The notes under the pieces: model-generated
The model's database searches: none
The model's input: only the letters and a program-made list of their open reading frames with translations
What the model was told of the DNA's origin: nothing
Program-made: the position numbers and the translations under genes
Part shown: positions 37,398 to 48,790 of the stretch, piece by piece
Numbering within the stretch: position 1 is the stretch's first letter
Layout: each line of letters starts with the position of its first letter
DNA from: Heliocidaris erythrogramma
Taxonomy: Eukaryota > Echinodermata > Echinoidea > Camarodonta > Echinometridae
Direction of reading: 5' to 3'
Assembly (NCBI GenBank): GCA_025617745.1
Contig: CM046855.1
Span: 18,879,880-18,943,879, forward strand
Length of the DNA stretch: 64,000 bases

Positions 37398-38509
37398 TAT
37401 GCCTCCGCCCACCGTAGGTGGTGCCGGAGGCATTATGTTTTCGGGTCGTCCGTCCTTCCCCTTTTCGTTCTCGCGATAACTTCAAAACCGTTTGGCGGAT
37501 CAGTTTGTAACTTGGCCCATGTATGCATATGGGAGGGACGATGAACTGATTAGATTTTGGGGTCTCAAGGTCAAAGGTCAAAGGTCATAGAGGTCATTAT
37601 ATACATAAAAATGGTTCGTTCTCGCGATAACTTCAAAACCGTTTGGCGGATCAGTTTGTAACGTGGCTCATGTATGCATATGGGAGGGATGATGAACTGA
37701 TTAGATTTTGGAGTCTCAAGGTCAAAGGTCATAGAGGTAATTATATACATAAAAATGGTTCGTTCTCGCGATAACTTCAAAACCGTTTGGCAGAGCAGTT
37801 TGTAACTTGGCTCATGTATGCATATGGGAGGGACGATGAACTGATTAGATTTTGGGGTCTCAAGGTCAAAGGTCAAAGGTCATAGAGGTCATTATATACA
37901 TAAAAATGGTTCGTTCTCGCGATAACTTCAAAACCGTTTGGCGGATCAGTTTGTAACTTGGCTCATGTATGCATATGGGAGGGATGATGAACTGATTAGA
38001 TTTTGGAGTCTCAAGGTCAAAGGTCAAAGGTCATAGAGGTAATTATATACATAAAAATGGTTCGTTCTCGCGATAACTTCAAAACCGTTTGGCGGATCAG
38101 TTTGTAACTTGGCTCATGTATGCATATGGGAGGGACGATGAACTGATTAGAATTTGGGGTCTCAAGGTCAAAGGTCAAAGGTCATAGAGGTCATTATATA
38201 CATAAAAATGGTTGTGATGTATGGAGTCTAGGCCTACCTATTTTAGAAATTTCAAGGGGACAGTGGTCTATTTGCTATAAAATATCTATTTCCTTGGTGT
38301 ATTTGATGACTGTAAGTCATCGATGGTAATTAAGTTTTTTATTTGAAAATAAAATGAAATAAATTTTCTGTCTCCTGTGCTTTTGAAGTGAAAAGATTTG
38401 TAATTTTGATGGACCAATCCTTTTTAAAGTGTACATGTATGCCATACATTGCCAATCTGATGATGGCGGAGGCATAAATTCCGACCGCGCGTGGTCGGAG
38501 ATTCATCTA
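37398..38509 (+). mobile_element. Helentron-like element C, five 144-151-bp tandem monomers
   Basis: TATGCCTCCGCC forms a hairpin with GGTGG...CCGGAGGCAT, followed by GGGTCGTCCGTCC. Monomers beginning CGTTCTCGCGATAACTTC lie near 37466, 37617, 37761, 37912 and 38062. Each holds direct AGGTCA half-sites (AGGTCAAAGGTCA); monomer 2 lacks one 7-bp step, which explains its 144 bp. Near the right end GGCGGAGGCATA (38465-38475) inverts the start, then hairpin CCGACC...GGTCGG and CTAG followed by T at 38506-38509. 38220-38460 is unique-looking filler. The repeated minus-strand ORFs are array artefacts. Confidence 0.75.
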
Positions 38510-40496
38510 GTTTTAACCTATATTTCGAATTGAATACACTTTCTACTTTTTCTCTTTTTTACCTATATTTCGAATTGAATACACTTTGTACTTACAGATT
38601 CTCAAGTACAATTCACATGGGCATTGTCTTCCTAATCTTTTACTTTTCAAAATGTGTTTTGTTTTGAATGTTGCATTCATATTATAATCATACATTATCA
38701 CTGCCATGATTATTTATATTACCTATCACATGAAAGTATAATGTCACATCTAGATCTATTCTTGTTTACTCAATCAATAGCCTTGTTTACAAGTGTTACA
38801 AAAAGTCATCAATTTCTTGTACATCTAAGAGTCTCCAAAAATAAATTCATCTGTTTCCTTGCACTCTCAAATATGGAAGAACGAATAATGGTTTTGATTT
38901 GGTTTTGGTTAACAAGATTCATCACATAACCTTGGTTAAATTTCATTATGCTATTTGTGCAAGGTCCTCAAAAACAGAAACACACACACCAAAAGATTTA
39001 TTTATATTTATTTATTTATTTCATTTTATTTAAACAGGGTAACCCCGTCAGTAATCATGCACAGTACTGTTTTCCAGGGGGCCCTGGTACTAGATATGTG
39101 CATAAATTATATCCTATTGCCAATTTGTTATCCTACTTAACTTTTGGGATTCGCTATTTTCTATTAATCTTTCTAACTTTAATTTTGTATTTATAACTTT
39201 CTTTACAGTACTTGAAAAAGGTAGATGTTCTACTATGTGAAATATCACATTTCATATAACAAAATCATTCTATTTTTATAAATTTCCAACAATCTATTAT
39301 CATGGATTTCAATTTTTTGGTAAATTGTTTTGTGCTTCCAATTTTTTTTTTATAGAGTTGCATTTTTTATGGAGATATGGAATGATTGTAGAGATTGTTC
39401 TAGAATCTTTGACATGTTTCTTTTAACAAAATAATGATATACAACCCTTGATAATGTAATACTGCGGTTGTGAAATAATAATTGTTATCATTAGCCTAGA
39501 TGTTGTACACACAAATCAGAAACATATGTGTGGTTATTTTTTGTGGTTACGTTTATGAATACAGGGAGCAATATATTTACATACTTAACCTTTCAAATTG
39601 TTTACCATTACATACATAATAATAATAATTGTTATCATTAGCCTAGATGTTGTACACACAAATCAGTGACATATGTGTGGTTATTTGTTGTGTTTATGTT
39701 TATGAATACAGGGAGCAATATATTTACATACTTAACCTTTCAAATTGTTTACCATTACATACATACTTCAGGATCAAAGAAAAACAAGTCATTGTTTATC
39801 TTTCAGTTATACAGCCAGGGCTTTTATATCACTTGATTTTACTACTTAACATATTTATCCATTATATTTGGCAATATATCTTCCAGAATTATTGTTTTAC
39901 TCTTAGCATCTACATTCTGATTTACTTGCGTAAAAAAGACATTTTCTAGTTGATATTGTATCAGGTGAATTTGAAATTTAAGTTTCTTTTATATTGAATT
40001 CCAAACATATTGGTTGTGTCCTTTTTTTTCTCCTCATTACCGGTATGTCAAATTTTGGCAATATTGAAAGGCTTATTAACTTGAACTGTAACCTTTTTGG
40101 AAGATTACTTGAGATTGAGTCTTGTCCTGGGTTGTTTTCTTGTTTATAATTATTGTCAACCTACAGAATGGACTCATTATTTTTGTACACATTTCATAAA
40201 TATTGTATTCTGCATCTTTACTTACGAGCAATATTTCCTATAGGTACGTTAACAGCAATACCTTTCCGATTATTAGTAATACTAATTTTGAAATGTCAAA
40301 TGACATTCCTGCTCTTGCCATTCAATATTAACAGCTATACATATTTGTTTCTTATGTTGAGATGATAGGGTTATTACTTGTCATCTGGTTGATTAAAAAA
40401 ATCTAACAAATATTTGCGAAGACTTATAGATTTTATATTTTCATGAAGTTGGACTGTATAAAGGAGAGTGACTGTGATTTGATATGAATATGATTG
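38510..40496. other. Intergenic, with one direct duplication
   Basis: AT-rich. 39474-39620 is repeated directly as 39621-39766 (147-bp step) with few changes, a recent tandem duplication. A copy of the minisatellite's entry sequence (GGAGAGTGACTGTGATTTGATA) begins near 40463. No gene is supported. Confidence 0.65.
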
Positions 40497-43400
40497 TGAA
40501 GATTATGATGATGATAATAATGAGGAGGAGGAGGAGGAGGATGAACAGTGATGAGTATGAAGATGATGAGGATAAAGATTATAATGATGATGCTGCTGCT
40601 GATGATGATGAATGGTGATGAGTATGAAGATGATGAGGAAAAAGATTATAATGATGCTGCTGCTGCTGATGATGATGAATGGTGATGAGTATGAAGATGA
40701 TGAGGATAAAGATTATGATGATGATGCTGCTGCTGCTGATGATGATGGATGGTGATGAGTATGAAGATGATGAGGAAAAAGATTATAATGATGCTGCTGC
40801 TGCTGATGATGAATGGTGATGAGTATGAAGATGAGGAAAAAGATTATGATGATGCTGCTGCTGCCGATGATGATGAATGGTGATGAGTATGAAGATGATG
40901 AGGATAAATATGATGATGCTGCTGCTGCTGATGATGATTGAATGGTTGATGAGTATGAAGATGATAAAGATTATGATGATGATGCTGCTGATGATGAATG
41001 GTGATGAGTATGAAGATGAGGATAAAGATTATGATGATGCTGCTGATGATGAATGGTGATGAGTATGAAGATGATGAGGATAAAGATTATAATGATGCTG
41101 CTGCTGCTGATGATGAATGTTGATGAGTATGAAGATGATGAGGATAAAGATTATAATGATGCTGCTGCTGCTGATGATGATGATGAATGGTGATGAGTAT
41201 GAAGATGATGAGGATAAAGATTATGATGATGATGCTGATGATGATAAGTAGTTGTGATGAGTATGAAGATGATGAGGATAAGATTATGATGCTGCTGCTG
41301 CTGATGAATAGTGATGAGTATGAAGATGATGAGGAAAAAGATTATAATGATGATGCTGCTGCTGCTGATGATGAATGGCGATGAGTATGAAGATGATGAG
41401 GAAAAAGATTATAATGATGCTGCTGCTGCTGATGATGATGATGAATGGTGATGAGTATGAAGATGAGGAAAAAGATTATGATGATGCTGCTGCTGCCGAT
41501 GATGATGAATGGTGATGAGTATGAAGATGATGAGGATAAATATGATGATGCTGCTGCTGCTGATGATGATTGAATGGTTGATGAGTATGAAGATGATAAA
41601 GATTATGATGATGATGCTGCTGATGATGAATGGTGATGAGTATGAAGATGAGGATAAAGATTATGATGATGCTGCTGATGATGAATGGTGATGAGTATGA
41701 AGATGATGAGGATAAAGATTATAATGATGATGCTGCTGCTGATGATGATGAATGTTGATGAGTATGAAGATGATGAGGATAAAGATTATAATGATGCTGC
41801 TGCTGCTGCTGATGATGATGAATGGTGATGAGTATGAAGATGATGAGGATAAAGATTATGATGATGATGCTGATGATGATAAGTAGTTGTGATGAGTATG
41901 AAGATGATGAGGATAAGATTATGATGCTGCTGCTGCTGATGAATAGTGATGAGTATGAAGATGATGAGGAAAAAGATTATAATGATGATGCTGCTGCTGC
42001 TGATGATGATGAATGGCGATGAGTATGAAGATGATGAGGAAAAAGATTATAATGATGCTGCTGCTGCTGATGATGATGAATGGTGATGAGTATGAAGATG
42101 ATGAGGATAAAGATTATGATGATGATGCTGCTGCTGCTGATGATGATGGATGGTGATGAGTATGAAGATGATGAGGAAAAAGATTATAATGATGCTGCTG
42201 CTGCTGATGATGATGATGAATGGTGATGAGTATGAAGATGAGGAAAAAGATTATGATGATGCTGTTGCTGCCGATGATGATGAATGGTGATGAGTATGAA
42301 GATGATGAGGATAAATATGATGATGCTGCTGCTGCTGCTGATGATGATGAATGGTGATGAGTATTAAGATGATGAGGAAAAAGATTATGATGATGCTGCT
42401 GCTGATGATGATGAATGGTGATGAGTATGAAGAGGATGAGGAAAAAGATTATAATGATGATGCTGCTGCTGCTGATGATGATGATGAATGGTGATGAGTA
42501 TGAAGATGATGAGGATAAAGATTATGATGATGATGCTGCTGCTGCTGATGATGATGAATGGTGATGAGTATGAAGATGATGAGGATAAAGAGTATAATGA
42601 TGCTGCTGATGATGATGAATGGTGATGAGTATGAAGATGATGAGGAAAAAGATTATAATGATGATGCTGCTGCTGCTGATGATGATGAATGGTGATGAGT
42701 ATGAAGATGATGAGGAAAAAGATTATAATGATGATGCTGCTGCTGATGATGATGATGAATGGTGATGAGTATGAAGATGAGGAAAAGGATTATAATGATG
42801 ATGCTGCTGCTGATGATGATGAATGGTGATGAGTATGAAGATGATGAGGATAAAGATTATGATGATGATGATGCTGATGATGAATGGAGATGAGTATGAA
42901 GATGATGAGGAAAAAGATGATAATGATGCTGCTGCTGCTGCTGATGATGATGAATGGTAATGAGTATGAAGATGATGAGGATAACGATTATGATGATGCT
43001 GCTGCTGATGATGATGAATGGTGATGAGTATGAAGATGATGAGGATAAAGATTATAATGATGATGCTGCTGCTGCTGATGATGATTGGTGATGAGTATGA
43101 AGAGGATAACGATTATGATGATGCTGCTGATGATGATAAGTGGTGGTGGTGATGATAAATGGTATTGATGAGGATGATAAATGGTGATGAAGGAGAGAGT
43201 CACTTGATACGAATATGATGATTGTGAAGATTATGATGATGATAATGAGGAGGAGGAGGAGGATGAATGGTGATGAGTATGAAGATGATGAGGATAAAAA
43301 TTATAATGATGTTGCTGCTGCTGCTGCTGATGATGATGAATGGTGATGAGTATGAAGATGATGAGGAAAAAGATTATGATGATGCTGCTGCTGATGATGA

Positions 43401-45452
43401 TGAATGGTGATGAGTATGAAGAGGATGAGGAAAAAGATTATAATGATGATGCTGCTGCTGCTGATGATGATGATGAATGGTGATGAGTATGAAGATGATG
43501 AGGATAAAGATTATGATGATGATGCTGCTGCTGCTGATGATGATGAATGGTGATGAGTATGAAGATGATGAGGATAAAGAGTATAATGATGCTGCTGATG
43601 ATGATGAATGGTGATGAGTATGAAGATGATGAGGAAAAAGATTATAATGATGATGCTGCTGCTGCTGATGATGATGAATGGTGATGAGTATGAAGATGAT
43701 GAGGAAAAAGATTATAATGATGATGCTGCTGCTGCTGATGATGATGAATGGTGATGAGTATGAAGATGAGGAAAAGGATTATAATGATGATGCTGCTGCT
43801 GATGATGATGAATGGTGATGAGTATGAAGATGATGAGGATAAAGATTATGATGATGATGATGCTGATGATGAATGGAGATGAGTATGAAGATGATGAGGA
43901 AAAAGATTATAATGATGCTGCTGCTGCTGATGATGATGAATGGTGATGAGTATGAAGATGATGAGGATAAAGATTATGATGATGTTGCTGATGATGATGA
44001 ATGGTGATGAGAATGAAGATGATGAGGAAAAAGATGATAATGATGCTGCTGCTGCTGCTGATGATGATGAATGGTAATGAGTATGAAGATGATGAGGATA
44101 ACGATTATGATGATGCTGCTGCTGATGATGATGAATGGTGATGAGTATGAAGATGATGAGGATAAAGATTATAATGATGATGCTGCTGCTGCTGATGATG
44201 ATTGGTGATGAGTATGAAGAGGATAACGATTATGATGATGCTGCTGATGATGATAAGTGGTGGTGGTGATGATAAATGGTATTGATGAGGATGATAAATG
44301 GTGATGAAGGAGAGAGTCACTTGATACGAATATGATGATTGTGAAGATTATGATGATGATAATGAGGAGGAGGAGGAGGATGAATGGTGATGAGTATGAA
44401 GATGATGAGGATAAAAATTATAATGATGTTGCTGCTGCTGTTGCTGATGATGATGAATGGTGATGAGTATGAAGATGATGAGGATAAAGATTATGATGAT
44501 GTTGCTGATGATGATGAATGGTGATGAGAATGAAGATGATGAGGAAAAAGATGATAATGATGCTGCTGCTGCTGCTGATGATGATGAATGGTAATGAGTA
44601 TGAAGATGATGAGGATAACGATTATGATGATGCTGCTGCTGATGATGATGAATGGTGATGAGTATGAAGATGATGAGGATAAAGATTATAATGATGATGC
44701 TGCTGCTGCTGATGATGATTGGTGATGAGTATGAAGAGGATAACGATTATGATGATGCTGCTGATGATGATAAGTGGTGGTGGTGATGATAAATGGTATT
44801 GATGAGGATGATAAATGGTGATGAAGGAGAGAGTCACTTGATACGAATATGATGATTGTGAAGATTATGATGATGATAATGAGGAGGAGGAGGAGGATGA
44901 ATGGTGATGAGTATGAAGATGATGAGGATAAAAATTATAATGATGTTGCTGCTGCTGCTGCTGATGATGATGAATGGTGATGAGTATGAAGATGATGAGG
45001 ATAAAGATTATGATGATGTTGCTGATGATGATGAATGGTGATGAGAATGAAGATGATGAGGAAAAAGATGATAATGATGCTGCTGCTGCTGCTGATGATG
45101 ATGAATGGTAATGAGTATGAAGATGATGAGGATAACGATTATGATGATGCTGCTGCTGATGATGATGAATGGTGATGAGTATGAAGATGATGAGGATAAA
45201 GATTATAATGATGATGCTGCTGCTGCTGATGATGATTGGTGATGAGTATGAAGAGGATAACGATTATGATGATGCTGCTGATGATGATAAGTGGTGGTGG
45301 TGATGATAAATGGTATTGATGAGGATGATAAATGGTGATGAAGGAGAGAGTCACTTGATACGAATATGATGATTGTGAAGATTATGATGATGATAATGAG
45401 GAGGAGGATGATGATGAATATTGATGAGTATGAAGATGATGAGGATAAAGAT
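40497..45452. repeat. 4.95-kb coding-like minisatellite with higher-order repeats
   Basis: The basic unit of roughly 60-75 bp reads GATGATGAATGGTGATGAG, TATGAAGATGATGAGGATAA, AGATTATAATGATGATG, then (CTG)2-5 and GATGATGAT. Unit length varies through GAT, CTG and GAGGA(T/A)AAA changes. Higher order: a block near 40877-41384 recurs at 41509-42022 (632-635-bp step). A block ending GAAGGAGAGAGTCACTTGAT ends near 43203, 44320, 44837 and 45354 (steps 1117, 517 and 517). All frames contain regular TGA/TAG or repeat-only peptides, so it is not a gene. Trinucleotide slippage plus unequal crossing-over is the likely origin. Confidence 0.9.
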
Positions 45453-45525
45453 CATATCAGAAAAAGTATTTCATAGTTTGTTTCATTTGATTGTTGACAG
45501 TCAGATACTGCAAGTATGGGAATCA

Positions 45526-45665
45526 GGGGAGCGTTTTCATCAAGTGCTTTATCAGTGATTTTTTACCAACAACTGTTATAAGCTACTAAATTCCTTGCAT
45601 CTAATTGGCTGAAAGCAAAGTTGTTGGTAAAAATCACTGACAAAACATTTCATGAAACGCTCCCC
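45526..45665. mobile_element. 140-bp MITE, about 55-bp inverted ends
   Basis: GGGGAGCGTTTTCATCAAGT...CAGTGATTTTTTACCAACAA on the left is mirrored by TTGTTGGTAAAAATCACTGA...CATGAAACGCTCCCC on the right. Only about 30 bp separate the arms. It lies just past the minisatellite. Confidence 0.75.
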
Positions 45666-46024
45666 AGAGTTCCAAAAATGTATTATCTTGATAGCCAAGA
45701 TTACAATATGCTCTAGATGAAGTAGCTACAAAATCTGGTATGAAAATAAGTCTAGTTTATAATCTATATAGGTTCATGAATAAACGGAGATCATTGCTAA
45801 GATTATAGATATCCTCTCCCTTATGGGTTGAGTAGGTCATGCCAATGACGTTAAATAAATAAATACATACAATTGGGCAGAGTATTATGTATCACTTATT
45901 CCAGTATTACCTTATTCAGTCATTGTCAAATAACACATTTCTCAAGCAAGGGGACAGTTGTTCTAATCGTTTTCAGTCTCTCTCTCTCTCTCTCTCTTTC
46001 TCCCTCCTCCTCCTCCTCCCTCTC

Positions 46025-46370
46025 TATCGATCTTGCTGCATCTCAGTCCATTCCTTTCCTCCACTTCTCTCTTCCATCTACTGTACACCATTCTCTCTTT
46101 CTCTGCTCTCTCTCCCGCTCCCTCTCTCTTTTACCCACTTCCCCGCCCTTTCCTTCAAATATTTATTCTCTCTCTTTCCTCAACAGTTCCATGTATGTTT
46201 TTCATGCATGCATGCAGGATTGTATTTTCTATCGAATTCTGCAAAAGGATATGTATCGCATTTCCTCATGTCGTTTGACAGAAGAGTACATGTAGGCCTA
46301 TACTATATTTTCAATATATCAAGTGAATTTGAAACATTGTAGACGTAGAGTTTTATCAATACAAATTAAC
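46025..46370 (+). repeat. Left arm of a 5.4-kb inverted pair
   Basis: It matches the complement of 50950-51376. Shared landmarks in order are TCTCTTCCATCTACTGT, TTTCCTCATGTCGTTTGACA, AGTACATG and ATATATCAAGTGAAT. CT-rich microsatellite (45972-46020) adjoins it. The arms differ by several indels, including a 33-bp palindrome only in the right arm. ORFs at 45873-46342 are Ser/Leu readings of CT-rich sequence and not genes. Confidence 0.65.
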
Positions 46371-47216
46371 CAAATACAAAAATACTAAATTGACCCACCC
46401 CTCCCTCCTCGCTCCCACCTAGTTCCTCTCCCCTCTCCTTCCGACTCTTGGAAATCTATACAATGTATAACGTGTATAAATAACTATACAATAAATAAAA
46501 TAAAATTTCCATCCATTCTTGTATATGCAACATACGCGTCTGGTCGGTGCCGCCGTATCCATGACAAGTTTATCACTGGTTACGTAATGCATGATAAAAA
46601 CTGTTAATCAGCAATTGGTGCAAATATCGTAAATTTGCAATTGTCCATAAAGCTACTACTATTTGATCCTTGAAACTAACATGTACAAATATTCATTACT
46701 GATGTACATAACTACGTTGCATCGACGGCAAGCAGATATAGGGTACTAGCTTGCTCCGAATAAAACATGGACAACTTTTTGAGTTCTATGTTTGTCAATG
46801 ACGACGAAAATAAAGCAACCATCGATTTCTGATCATCTCGTTTGATGAGACTGTTTTAAATGAATAACGGATTGTGGAAGTCAATTATCTTTGATTAACG
46901 GAGGGAAAGCGACTATGATATGCAAGGCAGTGATAAAAAGTAATTCTTCCATTTACTTTGTTTGTTCTTCGTGTAGAAGAAACCACTTGTTGTAAAACAA
47001 ACAACTTCCGACAAGTTGCTGCAACCATCAATTAGAATGGAATATGGATATCTTTTTCTGAGTCTACATCTAAACTTTACGACTGACGTTTCTGATAATC
47101 AGCAATGCAGAAGTGGGTCTCCTAATTTAGTCTCTAAGACGAAAAGCATTTAATGATTAACGCTGACTTTAATGTGTATGTTGATTCTTTGACTCTGACA
47201 AGGCCTACTTATCACG
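46371..47216. other. 5' flank of the unrecognised ORF
   Basis: No ORF or repeat I can support. TATAAATA-like words occur near 46472-46480 and the region becomes less AT-rich toward 47217. Any promoter for the downstream ORF would lie here; none is demonstrable. Confidence 0.4.
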
Positions 47217-47759
47217 ATGTATCAGAAAGAGATGCGAAAGCGGATCTCTGAGCACTCGCAAAGAGTCATCCAGAATAATGACTGTGAAAGACGTCTACTC
47301 GATGGGAGGATGGTGTTACTGAACAAGGAGCATCTCCGACAGTTACGTAACCATGACATTAAAATGCTCCAGCTCAAACAAGAGATCAAGATGTTCAATA
47401 ACACAAAGAGGGAGATTACCAACGAAACGAATGAAGAAACGAATGAAGGAGCGAAGCTGAGAAATCGACCAAACACTGTCGAGTTGATACGTCTTGTTCC
47501 AAATAAGATGACGAGGTCACGAACGTTTGCATCAGGAGGCGTGGTGGCAGACGACAAAACTCAACGGAAATCATTATTTCCACAGCTTGAGGAAACAACT
47601 CGAGATAATACCAAACAGAATTCAAAATATGAGCAGACAGCAACAGAGGGTGATTCTAAAGACGAAGGTTATGGTCGAAGGGGCTACACTAACGACGATC
47701 AGGCCATGTTCAGGAGGGACCGTCGGAATAGTCATCTCGATAAAATCGGCGGGAAATAA
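47217..47759 (+). CDS. Unrecognised charged, coiled-coil-prone protein, 180 aa
   Basis: ATG at 47217 comes after an in-frame stop at 47196, so the ORF start is well defined. Residues 1-65 are rich in K, R, E, Q and L in a heptad-compatible pattern (RKRISEHSQRVIQ, LRNHDIKMLQLKQEIKMF), suggesting a short coiled coil. The rest is polar and probably disordered, with repeated NET/EET. There is no signal peptide, membrane segment or known domain, and I do not recognise a family. The reading probably continues in another frame after about 47700 (next entry), so 180 aa may not be the intended product. It lies between inverted arms, far from neighbours. Could be a lineage-specific gene, an exon of one, or a retrocopy; coding status rests on length and composition only. 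Confidence 0.45.
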   Translation: MYQKEMRKRISEHSQRVIQNNDCERRLLDGRMVLLNKEHLRQLRNHDIKMLQLKQEIKMFNNTKREITNETNEETNEGAKLRNRPNTVELIRLVPNKMTRSRTFASGGVVADDKTQRKSLFPQLEETTRDNTKQNSKYEQTATEGDSKDEGYGRRGYTNDDQAMFRRDRRNSHLDKIGGK

Positions 47760-48531
47760 CAGCTCTGGGCAGTATCTGCCCGAGTTGCCGAAACATCTCC
47801 AGCGCTACGACCACAGACGCCGACCAACAGATGACTCAAGGATGAACGGAACTTTCAAAACGCATGAAGCCTCTGCAAAACAATTGTCAATGGTGCACAG
47901 TGTCGCTTGGCTAAGTTTCAGAGAACGACAAAACGTCATGAACCCTACCCATACCCCTGACAACGATGACGACGAAGACGATGATGCCGAGGATCCAGAA
48001 AAGGTGAAACCAAAAGATAAGAATCAATCCTCAAATGATACATCCCTAAAAGTTGAGGAGAATCTATGTTGATTTCCGCGTCCGATTCGGCACTGTACTC
48101 GTCACGCTTCCATACAGGTATGATCGACGAGAATGACGAGGATGACGATATACCAGCGTACCGTAGTCGGTACCTATCATATTACAGTCTAAATCGCCCG
48201 AATTTTACTGAAGTAAAAAAGACTGAGAATTTGATGAACATGATGACTTGCTCAAAGATTAAGTTTGGTCAAGGGCGTCATATCGCAGCTACAAGGCCGT
48301 ACGCAGCGGGGGGGCAGGGGGGCAGTTGCCCCCCAGAAATTTCAAAATCATACTTTTTTTTAATAGGGTTTTAGACTTCAAGTTATGGGTTCCTTTGAAA
48401 GCGATCATTTTGCCCCCCCAGGAAAAAAATTCTGCGTACGGCCTTGCGCAGCTAGGATAGAGCCGCGGCGTCTCCTTCGAAGTTGGAATGCTCTTCCGAC
48501 ATCTCAGAACACCGACGATGACCGAAAATAA
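47700..48531 (+). pseudogene. Continuation of the unrecognised ORF: two frame changes and a MITE insertion
   Basis: The +1 frame relative to 47217 is open to 48072 and reads polar, acidic sequence (DNDDDEDDDAEDPEKVKPKD). The original frame then reopens at 48057 and reads DENDEDDD, YRSRYLSYYSLNRPNF and GQGRHIAA before the hAT-type MITE at 48292-48446. Past the insertion the same frame resumes (RIEPRRLLRSWNALP) and stops at 48529-48531. The second frame change is confined to about 48057-48072; the first falls in the long overlap before 47759. Either small indels (pseudogene or assembly errors) or a short unspliced intron could explain it. No homologue recognised. Confidence 0.4.
48292..48446. 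mobile_element. hAT-type MITE, 155 bp, perfect 8-bp target duplication
   Basis: 15-bp perfect ends CAAGGCCGTACGCAG / CTGCGTACGGCCTTG are flanked by CGCAGCTA at 48284-48291 and 48447-48454. G tracts and C tracts just inside form a second inverted pair. The CA(A/G)GG-type start and 8-bp duplication are the hAT signature. It interrupts an open reading frame. Confidence 0.9.
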
Positions 48532-48790
48532 CCTCTATATATCTAATATCAAAATTAGGAATTATATGCTTGAAGTAAAATCACTATACGGTATTACAAT
48601 ATAAGAAACAAGCAACAATTTTATATAATGGACTTCTAATATATGAAGAGTGTTATCACCATAAGATTATTACCTATAGTATGTGAAAATCGATTCGAAA
48701 CTGGCTTAGACTAACGGTAATGTAATGTAATTGTGTGTGGAGTTCATAAAAATAATCATGATTACATGCTAAACTACAATAGGCATATTA

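Noticed and set aside
42988-45354. Four identical 71-codon minus-strand ORFs
   Set aside because: They are the same phase of the minisatellite blocks; His/Ser/Ile-rich peptide from ATG/CAT triplets, no gene features.
45873-46342. 140- and 151-codon plus-strand ORFs
   Set aside because: Ser/Leu/Pro readings of CT-rich repeat in two frames; not conserved in the inverted arm.
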